Shown piece after piece: positions 15,065 to 21,080 of a stretch of 41,343 nucleotides of DNA (the stretch's first letter is position 1; the number at the start of each line of letters is the position of its first letter). Under the pieces are notes generated by a model. The model did not search any database, was not told the DNA's origin, and saw only the letters and a list, made by a program, of their open reading frames with translations. Origin of the DNA: a virus; the IMG/VR virus record IMGVR_UViG_3300010370_000004, positions 1 through 41,343 of that record. One strand, given 5' to 3'. Position numbers and translations under genes: made by a program.

Positions 15065-15350
15065 GCAGAAACTTGGGATCGTATTGGCGAGAGGATGCCT
15101 TGGCGATACGAATAACGTCATCCGTCGTTCCTACAAATCCGTTAGACCATGCGACGTAAAACGCAAGCCCATACCGTCCTAGACGGTTGGCAAGAGCCTT
15201 TGTGTGGCGAAGGCTTTTCTGTAGCTCGTGCTTGCTTGCACGTTTCATCTGGCTTTCGGTCAAGACATGTTTATCGAATGAGCGCATAAGGTCAAATACA
15301 GCCTTTTGGTTATCATCGAGTGTGCCGATGGTAGAGAAGATGTTACTCAT
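15057..15350 (-). CDS. Helical hypothetical protein
   Basis: 97 residues, MSNIFSTIGTLDDNQKAVFD..., mostly alpha-helical with basic patches (MKRASKHELQKSLRHTKALA). Starts 2 bases after the upstream stop and overlaps the next gene. Function unknown. Confidence 0.5.
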   Translation of the reverse strand: MSNIFSTIGTLDDNQKAVFDLMRSFDKHVLTESQMKRASKHELQKSLRHTKALANRLGRYGLAFYVAWSNGFVGTTDDVIRIAKASSRQYDPKFLHE

Positions 15351-15352
15351 GG

Positions 15353-15613
15353 TTATATTTCGTAAACGCTACCGCCCAGCCATGTAGAGCGTTTGCAGGT
15401 GAATTGCATCGAGGCGATATCGTGACCGTCGGGATTATCCCATATTGCAATGACAGCATTGATAGCTGCACCCTGATCGGGAGCGAACACAAATGCATGA
15501 GAAATTAAACCGTCACCCTTTACGTTGGGTACTTTCACAATAACGTGAAACGGTAAAAGCTCCGGCGGAGGAGTATACGTATAAGAACCTGTGCTTGATG
15601 TGGCTTTCGCCAT
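15353..15613 (-). CDS. Small hypothetical protein
   Basis: 86 residues from ATG 15613 (MAKATSSTGSYTYTPPPELL). Alpha/beta pattern with VIVKVPNVKGDGLISHAFVF. Upstream lies a near-leaderless TTGCAG-N16-TACCTT and a GGTACT/AGTACC palindrome that could be an operator. Function unknown. Confidence 0.5.
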   Translation of the reverse strand: MAKATSSTGSYTYTPPPELLPFHVIVKVPNVKGDGLISHAFVFAPDQGAAINAVIAIWDNPDGHDIASMQFTCKRSTWLGGSVYEI

Positions 15614-15617
15614 AATG

Positions 15618-15663
15618 AAGGTAGGTAAGTAAGTAGGTACTGCAAGTCTACAAGTACCCTTTA
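15618..15663 (-). promoter_or_regulatory. Promoter with palindromic operator-like element
   Basis: Minus strand TTGCAG-N16-TACCTT ends 4 bases before ATG 15613. Overlapping the -35 region is the inverted repeat GGTACT-N11-AGTACC. Tentative. Confidence 0.3.
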
Positions 15664-15672
15664 TGAATGACA

Positions 15673-15704
15673 ACAAAAAGCCCCTTGATTTCTCTTGGGG
15701 CTTT
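15673..15704 (-). terminator. Bidirectional intrinsic terminator
   Basis: Stem AAAGCCCC (15677-15684) / GGGGCTTT (15697-15704) with a 12-base loop. Read on the minus strand the stem runs into TTTTT; on the plus strand it ends TTTCC. It would stop minus-strand transcripts coming from the noncoding stretch above. Confidence 0.6.
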
Positions 15705-16020
15705 CCTCTAGAGTGCGAGTGCTGAAATCGCTGGAAGGATAATACATCCACTCCAGCATAGAAGCAATAGCATCCCCGCCCTTGTTAGAAGGTGCGGAAC
15801 CAGGATGGTGCCAGCGTTAAAGTGCAGCTACGGCTGTAGACTGGCAGGGGCCTCTAACACCTCTCACTCCGACTAACCCACGCGGGATGGATGAGAGCCC
15901 TACTACCTCCTACGGAAAACGATGGATGGGCCGGTGTGAGCTTGCGACTGCGAACTAAAATCCAGCTTGGGGGGTAGGGGGGCCTATACCTCCACACAGC
16001 CGATCTTCCCTTCGGGATGA

Positions 16021-16500
16021 ATGATTCATGCAAACGATAAAGCACTGATGACCTTGAGGTTTAAAGAATTGGGATTCACAAACTACAAGGACTACCAATC
16101 CTCGTCACACTGGAAGCAGCTAAGAGCAAAGATTAAACCAAAAAGATGCTACGCCTGTGGAAAGCAAAAGCGTTTGCAACTTCACCATATGACGTACGAG
16201 CGATTGGGAAAAGAGTTAAACGCGGATTTATGTTTCTTATGTGATCGGTGTCACAAGGCCGTCCATCATGCGTACATGGATTTGTTTGCTAAAAAGCCCT
16301 GGAATGTAAATTTGCTCACGTATGCAACGAATTGGTACCGCTTGACGTTTCTTAAAGAAAGAAAGGCGAATCGCGTAAGGCCGGAGCCGAAGCCACGTAA
16401 GAAAAAACAAAAGCCTGGTCAAGGTGTTCGGAAGGCTCTTAAGTGTGGAGGCTATGGTGGCGGTTACGCTGTGCTCGAAGTTCCCCGTCCTCGACATTAA
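16021..16500 (+). CDS. HNH endonuclease (stand-alone, plus strand)
   Basis: 159 residues. HNH/zinc layout: C-Y-A-C (43-46), L-Q-L-H-H-M-T-Y (HH at 55-56), N-A-D-L (N67), then C-D-R-C-H-K-A-V-H-H (74-83). The C-terminus is Lys/Arg-rich and then Gly/Tyr-rich. It is the only plus-strand gene in a long minus-strand region and directly follows a structured noncoding stretch, as expected of a selfish homing-type endonuclease. It could alternatively be a packaging-linked HNH, but the terminase genes are far away. Confidence 0.75.
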   Translation: MIHANDKALMTLRFKELGFTNYKDYQSSSHWKQLRAKIKPKRCYACGKQKRLQLHHMTYERLGKELNADLCFLCDRCHKAVHHAYMDLFAKKPWNVNLLTYATNWYRLTFLKERKANRVRPEPKPRKKKQKPGQGVRKALKCGGYGGGYAVLEVPRPRH

Positions 16501-16540
16501 TTCTCTTAAACGAAGGTCATCCGTCAAGGATGAGAGGTTG

Positions 16541-16906
16541 TTACACTACACGTTCTAACAATCCTTCTACGTTGAAGTTATCCGCTTTAAACACCTTTGG
16601 AACACCATCGCCAAAGATTTGCAGGCGACACATGCCATTACTTTCAATAGCAAGTGTATAGAACGCTCCGTACTTTCGTGAAAGTCTTTCGTAGGGGTTC
16701 TCCTGGGTGATGGTCACCTTGGGCTTAGGATCGCTTGAGACGCATTTTGTGGTAAAACCATGAGAAGGTGGCTTTTGAGAAAGTGGAGCCATGTTACGGG
16801 CCTTCAAACACGTTTTACAGCTAGAGCGGTAGCCGTCCTTAGACGTGCAGTCACGCTGAAACTGAGCGTACTCTTGAACCTTTTTGCAGCGAAAACAGGG
16901 CTTCAT
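16541..16906 (-). CDS. Zinc-finger protein, paralogue of the gene at 26995
   Basis: 121 residues. MKPCFRCKKVQEYAQF...KDGYRSSCKTCLK gives two C-x2-C pairs (zinc ribbon), followed by a second domain (NPYERLSRKYGAFYTLAIES). The same layout and residues occur in the plus-strand gene 26995-27297. Start choice is supported by a promoter TTGACT-N17-TAGACT ending 9 bases before the ATG. Possible HNH-derived or transcription-factor zinc module; function unknown. Confidence 0.6.
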   Translation of the reverse strand: MKPCFRCKKVQEYAQFQRDCTSKDGYRSSCKTCLKARNMAPLSQKPPSHGFTTKCVSSDPKPKVTITQENPYERLSRKYGAFYTLAIESNGMCRLQIFGDGVPKVFKADNFNVEGLLERVV

Positions 16907-16915
16907 GGGCGCGAT

Positions 16916-16944
16916 AGTCTAGGGGTGTTGCGAGAGAGAGTCAA
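16916..16944 (-). promoter_or_regulatory. Promoter for the zinc-finger gene at 16906
   Basis: Minus strand TTGACT, 17-base spacer, TAGACT, then 9 bases to the ATG; predicted 5' UTR of about 2-3 bases. Confidence 0.6.
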
Positions 16945-17100
16945 TGATTTATGTAGCACAAATAATAGCTTGTGTGTGTGCGTTCGGTGGTTTAGAATCA
17001 TATGCAGTTGATGAATTTGGAAATAGAACTTTCTCTTAGCCGGGACGGTTCGTTTCCTTATGAGGACCAGCACGAGGCTTGAAGGCATAAAGAGTCAATG

Positions 17101-17129
17101 AAAAAGCCCCCATCTTTTCGGATGAAGGC
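17101..17129 (-). terminator. Intrinsic terminator
   Basis: Minus strand GCCTTCATC / GATGGGGGC (9 pairs, two G-T) with loop CGAAAA, followed by TTTTT. Ends the transcript carrying the gene at 17137-17334. Confidence 0.75.
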
Positions 17130-17136
17130 GGTCTAC

Positions 17137-17334
17137 TCACACATCCCCTCCTGCGACGGATTCAGCGAGAGACTTGGCTATCAGCTTGTCCACGAATGGT
17201 TTGCCGAGGATCTTTGGCGGTAGGCCATCCTTCGCAAGCCATTCAAGCACGTCGTCCGCTACGTCCGACGCCTCATCCCACAACCCCTGTTCGATGGCAG
17301 ACACAAGGTTTTGCCACGCTACCTGGATGTCCAT
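17137..17334 (-). CDS. Small acidic helical protein with a genuine Shine-Dalgarno
   Basis: 65 residues, MDIQVAWQNLVSAIEQGLWD..., acidic and helical. Upstream on the minus strand is GGGAGGTGGATC-ATG, one of the very few strong Shine-Dalgarno sites in this genome. It is preceded by an attenuator-like terminator at 17353-17378, so it appears to be controlled separately from rusA. Function unknown. Confidence 0.55.
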   Translation of the reverse strand: MDIQVAWQNLVSAIEQGLWDEASDVADDVLEWLAKDGLPPKILGKPFVDKLIAKSLAESVAGGDV

Positions 17335-17352
17335 GATCCACCTCCCTTGTGT

Positions 17353-17378
17353 AAAAAAGCAGACAGGAACAGCCTGCT
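17353..17378 (-). terminator. Terminator/attenuator between the RusA-like gene and the next gene
   Basis: Minus strand AGCAGG / CCTG(T)CT hairpin with loop CTGTT and a following TTTTTT run, just ahead of a strong Shine-Dalgarno. Confidence 0.55.
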
Positions 17379-17381
17379 CCT

Positions 17382-17741
17382 TTACGCAGAAGGTGACAAT
17401 GAGACTTCGATACGCGGTTCCCCTACCTGCACGGGCTCGAAGGTGATTCGTCCGATTTGTTTCTGTCCGTCGTTTTCGATCATTCTTTTTTCGACCATAG
17501 AGTCTAGACAGAACTTACAAAATATTGTGTACACGTTATCAGGATCTTTCCGCTTATCCTTTAGAAACGCCTGGAACGTCACGTCGATTTTGTCGGTGAC
17601 TCGATCGCTCGGGAGCTGCCACATGATCCGCTCCATTTCCTCCCGCTTGATCTTCGCAGCCATGAAGCGATTGCTACGTTCCGCATTGATGTAGGTATTG
17701 AGGTCTACGGATTCGCCCATGATGGTGAAGCGAAGCGTCAC
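17382..17741 (-). CDS. RusA-like Holliday-junction resolvase
   Basis: 119 residues from GTG 17741. The N-terminal strand MTLRFTIMGESVDLNTYINA and the acidic motif KDKRKDPDNVYTIFCKFCLD...MIENDGQ carry the Asp residues (D66, D68, D80, D91) typical of RusA metal-dependent resolvases. Length is normal for RusA. The GTG overlaps the TGA of the overlapping zinc-ribbon frame as GTGA, suggesting coupling. Likely resolves branched replication or recombination intermediates before packaging. Confidence 0.8.
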   Translation of the reverse strand: MTLRFTIMGESVDLNTYINAERSNRFMAAKIKREEMERIMWQLPSDRVTDKIDVTFQAFLKDKRKDPDNVYTIFCKFCLDSMVEKRMIENDGQKQIGRITFEPVQVGEPRIEVSLSPSA

Positions 17742-18205
17742 CCCTGGAGGTCGGTGAAGTGCTTACAGTGTTGGCACTGGCCCAAAGATCCTTTCGACCA
17801 CAAGCCGCGTTCTTTGCAGTGTCCACAAGTGCGGGTGGCGAGCCAAAAACGTCCGATCTCCGTGCCTGTGGATGGCCTCATGGCACTCGAAACAGACGCG
17901 CCAGCAATTCGCTTCGTCCCACCTGGCTTCTTTGTTCCTGCGTCTCTCAAGGTGATGCCACGTGGTTTGCTCGGCCCATCGACCGCAACCTTCGCACGCC
18001 TGCTTTTCGCCGTTAGCCTGAAACGCCTTATCGCGGCTTCTTGTCGCATAAGTTCTTCTACTCGTTTTTTTGACGGGCGTTTTCCTTTGGATGGGCTTTC
18101 TTGCTTTAGACTCTCGCCGGGCAGGTTTGGGGATTGGTCGGAAAGAAGCCAGTCCCATAACATTTGAGGGGTAACGTAGCCGAGTAGAACGTACTTAGTG
18201 GCCAT
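17738..18205 (-). CDS. Alternative-frame ORF overlapping the HNH gene, ending in a zinc ribbon
   Basis: 155 residues from ATG 18205 (MATKYVLLGYVTPQMLWDWL). Its ATG overlaps the end of the upstream gene by 11 bases. Its C-terminus (TCGHCKERGLWSKGSLGQCQ then HCKHFTDLQG) has two C-x2-C pairs. Its TGA overlaps the RusA-like GTG. The middle lies entirely over the HNH gene in another frame and may be non-functional. Possibilities: one overlapping protein, an N-terminal small protein plus a 47-residue zinc-ribbon ORF from ATG 17881, or a frameshifted fusion. Confidence 0.4.
   Translation of the reverse strand: MATKYVLLGYVTPQMLWDWLLSDQSPNLPGESLKQESPSKGKRPSKKRVEELMRQEAAIRRFRLTAKSRRAKVAVDGPSKPRGITLRDAGTKKPGGTKRIAGASVSSAMRPSTGTEIGRFWLATRTCGHCKERGLWSKGSLGQCQHCKHFTDLQG
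17763..18158 (-). CDS. HNH nuclease domain protein
   Basis: 131 residues from ATG 18158. A basic N-terminus (ARRESKARKPIQRKTPVKKT) leads to an HNH core: C-E-G-C (55-58), T-T-W-H-H-L (HH 68-69), D-E-A-N (N84), then C-F-E-C-H-E-A-I-H (89-97). Zinc-type HNH of the kind found next to RusA or NinG-like recombination genes in phages. The gene nests inside another open frame (see 17738-18205). Confidence 0.75.
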   Translation of the reverse strand: MGLASFRPIPKPARRESKARKPIQRKTPVKKTSRRTYATRSRDKAFQANGEKQACEGCGRWAEQTTWHHLERRRNKEARWDEANCWRVCFECHEAIHRHGDRTFLARHPHLWTLQRTRLVVERIFGPVPTL

Positions 18206-18338
18206 TCTTGCAAAGGGAATAGGGAGGGATGTCTGATTCCTGGCGGGTGATTTCGTTTTGAATGGCCTGCATGTGCCTTTTAAGTCGGCTGATACGGCAC
18301 TTTGCACAATCACAGCCTTCATCGTTCTGGTACATCAT
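18195..18338 (-). CDS. Small Cys-containing protein
   Basis: 47 residues from ATG 18338 (MMYQNDEGCDCAKCRISRLK). C-D-C-A-K-C near the N-terminus and a late Cys may bind zinc; the centre is a charged helix. ATGA overlap with the upstream gene. Function unknown. Confidence 0.5.
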   Translation of the reverse strand: MMYQNDEGCDCAKCRISRLKRHMQAIQNEITRQESDIPPYSLCKNGH

Positions 18339-18517
18339 AGGTAGAACGGGAAAAGCCAAATTCTCTCGACGCATTCCTCCCACAAGCCCAAGCGGTAAAA
18401 GGAAACGGGGTTGTAGCGAAGGTCGAGATAGCACGAGACGGTGCCAAACCCCCGCCTGGTAAGCTCTAAGGCGAACAGGCACAAGAGAATGCCGAGGATG
18501 GCGTTACGCTTTTTCAT
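18335..18517 (-). CDS. Small membrane/secreted protein
   Basis: 60 residues from ATG 18517: MKKRNAILGILLCLFALELT, a basic start and hydrophobic helix like a signal anchor, followed by an aromatic-rich tail (YNPVSFYRLGLWEECVERIW). Overlaps the upstream gene by 14 bases. Function unknown. Confidence 0.5.
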   Translation of the reverse strand: MKKRNAILGILLCLFALELTRRGFGTVSCYLDLRYNPVSFYRLGLWEECVERIWLFPFYL

Positions 18518-18650
18518 CGGCAATGAGTAAGTCGAAGTGATCCTGCACGATCTTGGAAATGGTCGTGCGGTGTTTCTTCGCGTACTTCTTGGCGTTCTTT
18601 TTTCTCGCTTCAGACGCCCATGATAGTTCCATCGTGTGTTTTGCTGGCAT
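18504..18650 (-). CDS. Ribbon-helix-helix/antitoxin-like DNA-binding protein
   Basis: 48 residues found by hand: MPAKHTMELSWASEARKKNA, then KKYAKKHRTTISKIVQDHFD... This fits the DUF6364-like ribbon-helix-helix layout (short strand, then A-K-K-Y-A-K-K-H-x-T-T-I-S-K-I-V-x-D). Its ATG is 6 bases after TATTAT of a leaderless promoter. As first gene of the leftward unit in the divergent promoter region it is a good candidate for a repressor acting on that region (inference). Confidence 0.65.
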   Translation of the reverse strand: MPAKHTMELSWASEARKKNAKKYAKKHRTTISKIVQDHFDLLIADEKA

Positions 18651-18685
18651 GGTCGGATAATAAGGAAGGCCCAGGCCCGTTGCAA
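18651..18685 (-). promoter_or_regulatory. Leaderless promoter, leftward
   Basis: Minus strand TTGCAA, 17-base spacer, TATTAT, 6 bases (CCGACC), then ATG 18650. Confidence 0.7.
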
Positions 18686-18706
18686 GTTTTTGTCAAGCTG
18701 TAGTGT

Positions 18707-18741
18707 TAGACAAGGGACGGGGGCCGTGGCACACTGTCTAC
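18707..18741 (+). promoter_or_regulatory. Leaderless promoter, rightward
   Basis: TAGACA, 17-base spacer, CACACT, 6 bases (GTCTAC), then ATG 18742. The -10 is weaker than TANNNT. It faces away from the promoter at 18651-18685; the inverted pair TTGTC/GACAA lies between them and may be an operator. Confidence 0.45.
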
Positions 18742-18999
18742 ATGACGCTCACCATCCAAGAACGGCAATACAATCGAGACCTCTACGAATACGTTTCCCA
18801 TATCCGCTGCGAACGCTGCCCGATGGTTCTCGTGGATGACGACCCGAAGGAATGGGAAGCAGACAGGCAAGCAAAGGGCGTGTGCTCAAAGTGCAGGAAG
18901 CGATCACTCCCGGTTTCCTACTATGGCGTAGTGCTTGAGTCGATGTCGTTTGATACGAATACGTGGAAGCCGGACTGGCGAACAATGCCTCACGATTAA
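18742..18999 (+). CDS. Small zinc-ribbon protein, first gene of the rightward unit
   Basis: 85 residues from ATG 18742 (MTLTIQERQYNRDLYEYVSH). Two Cys pairs: C-E-R-C and, after a 20-residue charged segment, C-S-K-C, a zinc ribbon. The leaderless promoter 6 bases upstream supports this start over the upstream in-frame ATG. As the first early gene it may be a regulator; function unknown. Confidence 0.55.
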   Translation: MTLTIQERQYNRDLYEYVSHIRCERCPMVLVDDDPKEWEADRQAKGVCSKCRKRSLPVSYYGVVLESMSFDTNTWKPDWRTMPHD

Positions 19000-19017
19000 T
19001 ACTTCCGACCCTCAATA

Positions 19018-19398
19018 ATGCCCACCACGAACAGCACCGAGCGGAACATTCATAAAATGACTCGCCGTGACTTCAACACGCTTCCTCACCGTGCGTCGTG
19101 GGACATGGAAACGATCTACGACAGCATCTTATTGTTCCCAACGAAGCGTAAACACGATTCTGGCTATGCTTGCATGAGGATCGTCGGAGTAGTTGACGGT
19201 CAAGCTGTAGAAATCGCCGCCGAAGGCCCAGACGACATTTGTTGGCACTTGCCCCCGAAGAAACACGAATACATTCCGAATATTAGGAACGACTGCATTT
19301 TGAAGAACGGAGCATTGCAGTTTCATGGCTACGGAAAGTTCAAAGTTGGTAGCTGCCTGTCGTCTATCGACGTGACATTCCTCCCCTCCAAAGAATGA
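19018..19398 (+). CDS. Hypothetical protein
   Basis: 126 residues, MPTTNSTERNIHKMTRRDFN..., beta-rich C-terminal half (YACMRIVGVVDGQAVEIAAE). Leader ACTTCCGACCCTCAATA lacks a Shine-Dalgarno. An alternative start is Met14. No family recognised. Confidence 0.5.
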   Translation: MPTTNSTERNIHKMTRRDFNTLPHRASWDMETIYDSILLFPTKRKHDSGYACMRIVGVVDGQAVEIAAEGPDDICWHLPPKKHEYIPNIRNDCILKNGALQFHGYGKFKVGSCLSSIDVTFLPSKE

Positions 19399-19517
19399 TT
19401 AACGTTTTGCACAACATCTGGTGGGGATTGCTCGCAATGCTCATCTCGTTGTTCTTTTTGTGCGCATTTGCAAAGTACGCCTACGGCGAGTTTGATAGCG
19501 AAAATAAGGAACACTAG
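19395..19517 (+). CDS. Tiny membrane protein
   Basis: 40 residues found by hand: MINVLHNIWWGLLAMLISLF, then FLCAFAKYAYGEFDSENKEH. One TM helix with a charged C-terminus. ATGA overlap with the preceding gene supports translation. Function unknown. Confidence 0.5.
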   Translation: MINVLHNIWWGLLAMLISLFFLCAFAKYAYGEFDSENKEH

Positions 19518-19550
19518 ACGGCTGTCAAAGTAATCGTCACTCTTATATGG

Positions 19551-19586
19551 ATGACTGGCTGGATCGTCTTCCTCCTCTCCCTATGA
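19551..19586 (+). CDS. Possible 11-codon leader peptide
   Basis: MTGWIVFLLSL, hydrophobic. Its TGA overlaps the lipoprotein ATG as ATGA, and its ATG lies 2 bases after TTATAT. The same arrangement (A/T-rich -10, tiny ORF, ATGA coupling) precedes the ParB-like gene. Speculative. Confidence 0.25.
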   Translation: MTGWIVFLLSL

Positions 19587-19837
19587 CCTCCCGAACCCTC
19601 CTACTGGCAACGCTGATGGCCTGTTGCATTCCACTTGTGGGATGTGAGGAGCGCAGCTACTCCTCCGACACCATCTTACCCGCCGACACAATCGCCACCG
19701 AAACTGGCACTGGACAGTCGCTAATTGTACACCTCTACCCACACCCCTGTGATCCATCGAAATCGATACTTGTTCCCGAAACCATCGCACCTATGGCCAA
19801 CGACTGCGGTATGACTCCTTCTAATAACCGACGATGA
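19583..19837 (+). CDS. Lipoprotein
   Basis: 84 residues from ATG 19583: MTSRTLLLATLMACCIPLVG-C, a clear lipoprotein signal peptide with lipobox L-V-G-C. The mature part is short, Thr/Ser/Pro-rich with three more Cys. Predicted envelope-anchored protein made early in infection; possible superinfection exclusion or host-surface modification, unproven. ATGA couplings at both ends. Confidence 0.65.
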   Translation: MTSRTLLLATLMACCIPLVGCEERSYSSDTILPADTIATETGTGQSLIVHLYPHPCDPSKSILVPETIAPMANDCGMTPSNNRR

Positions 19838-20019
19838 AACCCATTAAGTTTACACTAGTCATGATCGCCAGTGCGATTGCTACGGTTACCGCCTCGGTCA
19901 TTTTGTCCGAAGATAAAAGCATGAAGCAATCTCAGTGCTATAAGTGGTCGGAGTGTAAACCAGTATGCGGATGGGTGTGTGCGAGAGAGTGCCTCGTACG
20001 ACTCTACCCCAATCACTGA
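19834..20019 (+). CDS. Small secreted Cys-rich protein
   Basis: 61 residues: MKPIKFTLVMIASAIATVTA is a signal peptide or anchor. The rest has five Cys (QCYKWSECKPVCGWVCAREC). Overlaps its neighbours by 4 and 1 bases. Probably exported and disulfide-bonded; function unknown. Confidence 0.55.
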   Translation: MKPIKFTLVMIASAIATVTASVILSEDKSMKQSQCYKWSECKPVCGWVCARECLVRLYPNH

Positions 20020-20195
20020 TGCCGCACATTGAAGCACCACCTCCGGCCCCTCTCCCCTTTGGCTTCCGTCGTGTCTCTATTGAAGAAGCAATAGAGCTAG
20101 CCAATAGGGAAAGAAGTGTGGAATGGCATCAGAAAGCGGCATTTCCGTACGTTGCAAACCTGTGCCGTAGGAATATGCCGGGTGTCAAGGCATGA
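20019..20195 (+). CDS. Small protein, truncated paralogue of the gene at 26362
   Basis: 58 residues from ATG 20019, TGATG overlap with the upstream stop. SIEEAIELANRERSVEWHQK ... VANLCRR aligns with SLEDAIALVHSNAHQEWKDE ... VRLLCQT of the 112-residue protein at 26362-26700, but the C-terminal winged-helix part is missing. Likely a partial duplication. Confidence 0.5.
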   Translation: MPHIEAPPPAPLPFGFRRVSIEEAIELANRERSVEWHQKAAFPYVANLCRRNMPGVKA

Positions 20196-20198
20196 TGC

Positions 20199-20233
20199 TT
20201 GCGCTGATATCTAAGCTGATATACAATGTACCC
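20199..20233 (+). promoter_or_regulatory. Leaderless promoter
   Basis: TTGCGC (20199-20204), 17-base spacer, TACAAT (20222-20227), 6 bases (GTACCC), then ATG 20234. Confidence 0.7.
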
Positions 20234-20395
20234 ATGACCAACACTTACCTGTTCCGGCTCGCCGAAATGGACAAGCGCAACCGCAAGACGGTAGAAGCGT
20301 ACGTCCGCAAGCAGCTCGGAATCAAAGTCCCGTTCCGCGATATTCTGTCCGCCATGCTCGCGGAGGGTGCGGAACAAGCGAAGAAAGCGAACTGA
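20234..20395 (+). CDS. Small ribbon-helix-helix-like protein
   Basis: 53 residues from ATG 20234 (MTNTYLFRLAEMDKRNRKTV). An N-terminal strand and two helices (EAYVRKQLGIKVPFRDILSA MLAEGAEQ) resemble a ribbon-helix-helix repressor. The leaderless promoter fixes the start. It is the last gene before the 1.1-kb noncoding RNA locus. Confidence 0.5.
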   Translation: MTNTYLFRLAEMDKRNRKTVEAYVRKQLGIKVPFRDILSAMLAEGAEQAKKAN

Positions 20396-20409
20396 TCCTT
20401 ACATCTAAC

Positions 20410-20511
20410 CGGCATTGAGAGTCGATAGCTGGCGGCAAGGTGCCGGGGCGTGTACATGCCCTCACGGGTGCAATTCCCAGAAAGCCAGCAGCTACCGGCC
20501 CTCACAGCCGA
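20410..20511 (+). repeat. RNA module 1 (R1...R2 repeat-bounded)
   Basis: Bounded by the 16-base direct repeat R1 and the R2 repeat shared with module 2. Inside: GCTGGC (20428-20433)/GCCAGC (20484-20489) enclosing GGCA/TGCC, GGGGC/GCCCT and a GGG-TGCAATT-CCC hairpin whose 7-base loop resembles a tRNA T-loop with position 55 changed. Confidence 0.55.
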
Positions 20512-20516
20512 AAAGA

Positions 20517-20673
20517 CGGCATTGAGAGTCGAGAGAGGGCGAGGCGTCGTAGAAGACGCGAGCCATAAGCCGCAGCGTAGTGCGCGGATGGTTGCCGCTA
20601 CCTAGCAGGGTGACAAACGGATTAATTACCCGTTGAAATCCCTGCCGCCCCCTCCCGGCCCTCACAAAGCCGA
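20517..20673 (+). repeat. RNA module 2 (R1...R2 repeat-bounded)
   Basis: Same R1 and R2 boundaries as module 1 but an unrelated, longer insert with at least two strong hairpins (20544-20559 and 20605-20645). Confidence 0.55.
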
Positions 20674-21009
20674 CGAACCTTCACAACATCGCAAGAACGT
20701 GTCCCGTCCTGGCGAACCTTGAACTAGGGCTGGAATTACAAAGTACCGTAATCCCTTGTGTGGCGAAGTCTGGGTAGTACCCACAATAAGGCCGGGTGCC
20801 AGCAAAACGGCGACAAACTCCCCCAGACGCCGAGCGTGCATGGCGTCGCCTCAATAGACGATGGCCATTTCCGCCGCCAGGACCGGGCACGTTCACAATC
20901 AAGCCACCCTTTGAGAGCCGCCAGAACATCACTAACGCAAAATAAAAGCGTTGTGGAGGAAGGAAGCTGGCGGTTCGCATGGGTGGGCTTGGATAGAAGG
21001 TTGTCTGAT

Positions 21010-21080
21010 GGGGGCGTGGCGGCGAAAGGCCGCGTTACAAAAACCGTGTGAAAACGCCCGTGCAAATCGGGCTGCCCCTG
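21010..21080 (+). ncRNA. tRNA-like cloverleaf with altered U33 and U55 positions
   Basis: Acceptor GGGGGCG/TGCCCCT (two G-T), linker TG, D-arm GCGG-CGAAAGG-CCGC, anticodon-like arm TTACA-AAAACCG-TGTGA, 4-base variable loop, T-arm GCCCG-TGCAAAT-CGGGC. All stem and loop lengths are those of a tRNA, but position 33 is A and T-loop position 55 is G, so it is unlikely to be a normal elongator tRNA. Confidence 0.4.

Larger units (their letters stand above)
15614..16020. other. Noncoding, structured stretch upstream of the HNH gene
   Basis: About 400 bases without a credible gene on either strand. Visible plus-strand RNA structure: TGCCAG (15809-15814) pairs with CTGGCA (15841-15846) and encloses TGCAGC/GGCTGTA-type pairing closed by a C(TACG)G, i.e. 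UNCG, tetraloop. CTCTCA/TGAGAG and CCCTAC/GTAGGG can also pair. A C(TTCG)G loop sits directly before the HNH ATG. The UNCG polarity favours a plus-strand RNA. See findings for the HEARO-like interpretation. Confidence 0.45.

Noticed and set aside
16046-16075. Hammerhead ribozyme (CTGATGA)
   Set aside because: The following GAAA core and flanking stems are missing, and the bases encode the HNH protein.
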